DNA of 64,000 nt from positions 598,576-662,575 of the forward strand of contig NMRA01000082.1 in the NCBI GenBank assembly GCA_002633005.1, read 5' to 3'. The stretch is from Phoronis australis (Eukaryota; Phoronida; Phoronidae). This document shows, in pieces, positions 58,601-61,600 of this stretch (position 1 is the stretch's first letter; every line of letters begins with the position of its first letter). The notes beneath the pieces are model-generated. The model searched no databases. It was not told where the DNA came from and saw nothing but the letters and a program-made list of their open reading frames with translations. Made by a program: the position numbers and the translations under genes.

Positions 58601-61600
58601 GATCCATTTCAGGGAATGATAACAAGGTGACAATTTCCATTAAATGTGACACTACAACGTTTGTCAACAAAGAAGAGCTTGCCAAAAATGCGCTTTTAGA
58701 CGTCTTACAAGTAGAGTTGGAGAGGATAACAAACTTGGTGATGGAGCAAAGAGGCGACAGTAAGAAAGTACTCAATTTTGAATTGCTTCACTGGCTTTTG
58801 TCTGAAATACTCAACCAGATATCATATTATGCCTCCACACCTGCAAACCTTGAGTTCATGCAATTATTTTTCTTTGTATTGCGTAGACGTGCAGTTCACG
58901 CTTCTGAAGGGCTGTGAGTAGTAGCCACCTAGTGGCGATTTCAGATTTTGGAATCCGGGTCTTTTCTACCAAAGAAAGTGAGTTGTCTGTCTGCATCTTA
59001 GCAGTGGTCTTGCGGGCTTTATTAAACCTAAGGCCACGTCCGCTTTTTGGATAACACGCTTACGTTCTTATCGTACTCCTCTACCTTGGTATCTTTCAAA
59101 TCTCTTGATAAATTGTTTCTGAAATTTAGAAGCGCCATGCTTAGGCGATGGCTCGTGACAATACGGACGATGTTGAACTATTTACTCCCATGTTTTACGA
59201 CAGGTGCTGTTCTGGAATTCACGCTCCGCCCCCCGACGGCAACGTCATCAAAGCCGAGCCTTGAAGCGCTGAAATGGCTGGAAACCGTGGTGAAGGAAGA
59301 GGCTTTCATCATCAAAAACAATGGCGGAAAACGAATGTGCATCGGAAAAGACATGTTTGTTAACCCTAGTAGGCTAGTTTTTCTCATAATTCATGCGTAG
59401 GGTTTGCAACAAGCGATAGTTGCTAACGAAACAACATTTTATTCCGATTAAAGCTGTCCCATGAAAAGTTGAACCATGTAGTTATAGCATTGTTTTAGTT
59501 TTGCTTTTTTCAAACGTGTGTGTATGCTTTCAAGGTTTCGATTGTATTTTTACCGGTTATTTAATCAAGTCTTTGTCTAGTTCGTTCATCCACTCAAGCC
59601 TGCATGAAACCTGCGAATGTTATTTTTCATGTTCCAGAAACTGAATGTCCAGACGGGATGTACGGTTTAGGGTGTAAAAACAAGTGCGACTGTGGACCGG
59701 GGCAACCATGCGACCAGCAAGGAAAATGTGCCCTCAGTAAGACAAAGTATATTACTTGAGTTACAACACTGCTCACTGAACTAGGCAAACAACGAAATTA
59801 TGTACGAGTAAGCCGGGTTGTCTGTAACCCAATAATTGCCATGTAAATTAACAGTAGCTTGTTTTCTCCTGTTCTTTTTTAAGAGATAAAATGTCCCGAC
59901 AAAACTTTTGGCGAAAAATGCAAATATAGATGCGAGTGCACCGACACGACGGCTGTGTGTCCACCTGGCATACTCCGCTGTAAATCAAGGTGCAAAGAAA
60001 CAACAGAGAAATCGTGCAAGGTCACGTGCGCTGGTGGGCGTTACGGCGAGGACTGTGCAACCCTCTGCGACTGCAAGATGACAATTGCTTGTGTTGATGG
60101 AAAATGTACAAAAGGTGGGCCTGTGGTAAAATGATGAGACACGGAGCATGTTAATTTGTCATGGCTTTCCGTAACCGAGTTAAATGTTGCTTCGTGAATG
60201 GTTTTTAGTTTACCATGTAGTGATATGTCAATCTGTTTTTGTTAAAGCATGTAACTTTGATGATTAATGTAAGTGGCCAGTAACCAAAAGAAGACGAAAT
60301 ATTTTTAATTGCATTGTATTATTTAAATGTGTATAAAATCTCTTTCGCGATATCGACGCACGTTATTAGCTCACATGACAAACCCATTGACAAGGTGTTC
60401 TAACAATCAACGGAACAAGAAGTCTGGTACTTTACTTCCTGCCTTCAAATAAGAAGGCGTTCACCTAGCCGATCATAGTATATTGTACATTCTCGCCCTT
60501 TTCAATCCGTTTGTAGACAAAGTGTGTGAAAAACCAAAGAAGTATGGCGTAGATTGTGATTTGGACTGTCAGTGTGCAGAAGGCAGTTCATGTAGCCGTG
60601 CTGAGGGTTTGTGCGACAAGTGCAAACCGCTGAGATACGGAAAGGACTGCGGGAATGAATGTGGTTGTCTTAAGGCCAGTCAGTGTGATGGTACCAGCGG
60701 CAATTGTAAAGGAATTTGCCTACGAGGCCTATGGGGACTCGACTGCAAGAACGAATGCTATTGTGAACACTGTAATCCTATGACTGGCAAGTGTGAGGGC
60801 GACTGCCCGGATGGGCGCTACGGTCCTCGATGTGACAAGGAGTGTCATTGCAAAGACCAAAAAACTTGCACTGCATCCGAAGGTTGTAAAGGATGCGATT
60901 TCGGATACAGAGGACTCCACTGCAATCTAAAGTGTTTCTGTAAAGATATGAGCTCGTGCTCGCAGTACGACAAGTGTCCACACTGCCCGACCGGTCACTA
61001 TGGACTAACGTGTGAACACACATGTGACGGCTGTGTGGGAGAGGACTGTGACAGATACACTGGAGAGTGCAAGCGTGGCTGCAAGCCCGAAAGATGGGGG
61101 CCAGGCTGCAAAAACAAGTGTGCATGTCGACTTCCGGGTTCGTGCAATTCAGTCGACGGGCATTGTCCCAGCGGCTGCCAGAAGGGTAGGACAGGCCCGG
61201 CTTGCAACACCACATGCAACTGTGAAAAGGACGAGTATTGTATTGACAATACGTGTGACTTCCAATGCCCTAAGTACCACTTCGGACACGACTGTAGGAA
61301 TGTGAGCCACTGTCCACCTGGAGACACTTACGATGTTTACACTGGACGATGCACAATGGGTGTTTGCGACATCGGTTACTACGGTCCCACATGTACCTCT
61401 AGATGCCATTGTAAGGATAAGCGATGTAAGCCAACAGGCGAGTGTTTAGACGGTGTCTGTGCTAAGGGTTGGTACGGACCGTCTTGTGACCAACGGTGTA
61501 ACTGCATTAATATTGCCAAGTGCGACGCTACGACTGGAGCGTGCGAAACATGTCCCGTCGGCTGGTATGGTATGGATTGCAGTAAACAATGCTTCTGTCA

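Larger units (their letters stand above)
42295..59368 (+). repeat. Module M3 of the tandem 13-exon protein module
   Basis: Third copy (13 exons, 688 codons, 17.1 kb). It is closely related to M2 up to D4B, while D5A and D5B are distinct. Its D1A-D1B intron (3.8 kb) and D2B-D3A intron (3.1 kb) are enlarged. Confidence 0.9.

Noticed and set aside
6195-59368. Calling the alpha/beta domains SEA domains outright
   Set aside because: The strand-helix order is compatible, but I see no SEA cleavage motif (GSxxV) and cannot run a profile search.
60778-61215. 145-codon antisense open frame over the EGF exon
   Set aside because: It is the mirror of Cys/Gly codons in a real EGF exon on the + strand, with no recognisable domain or splice context.
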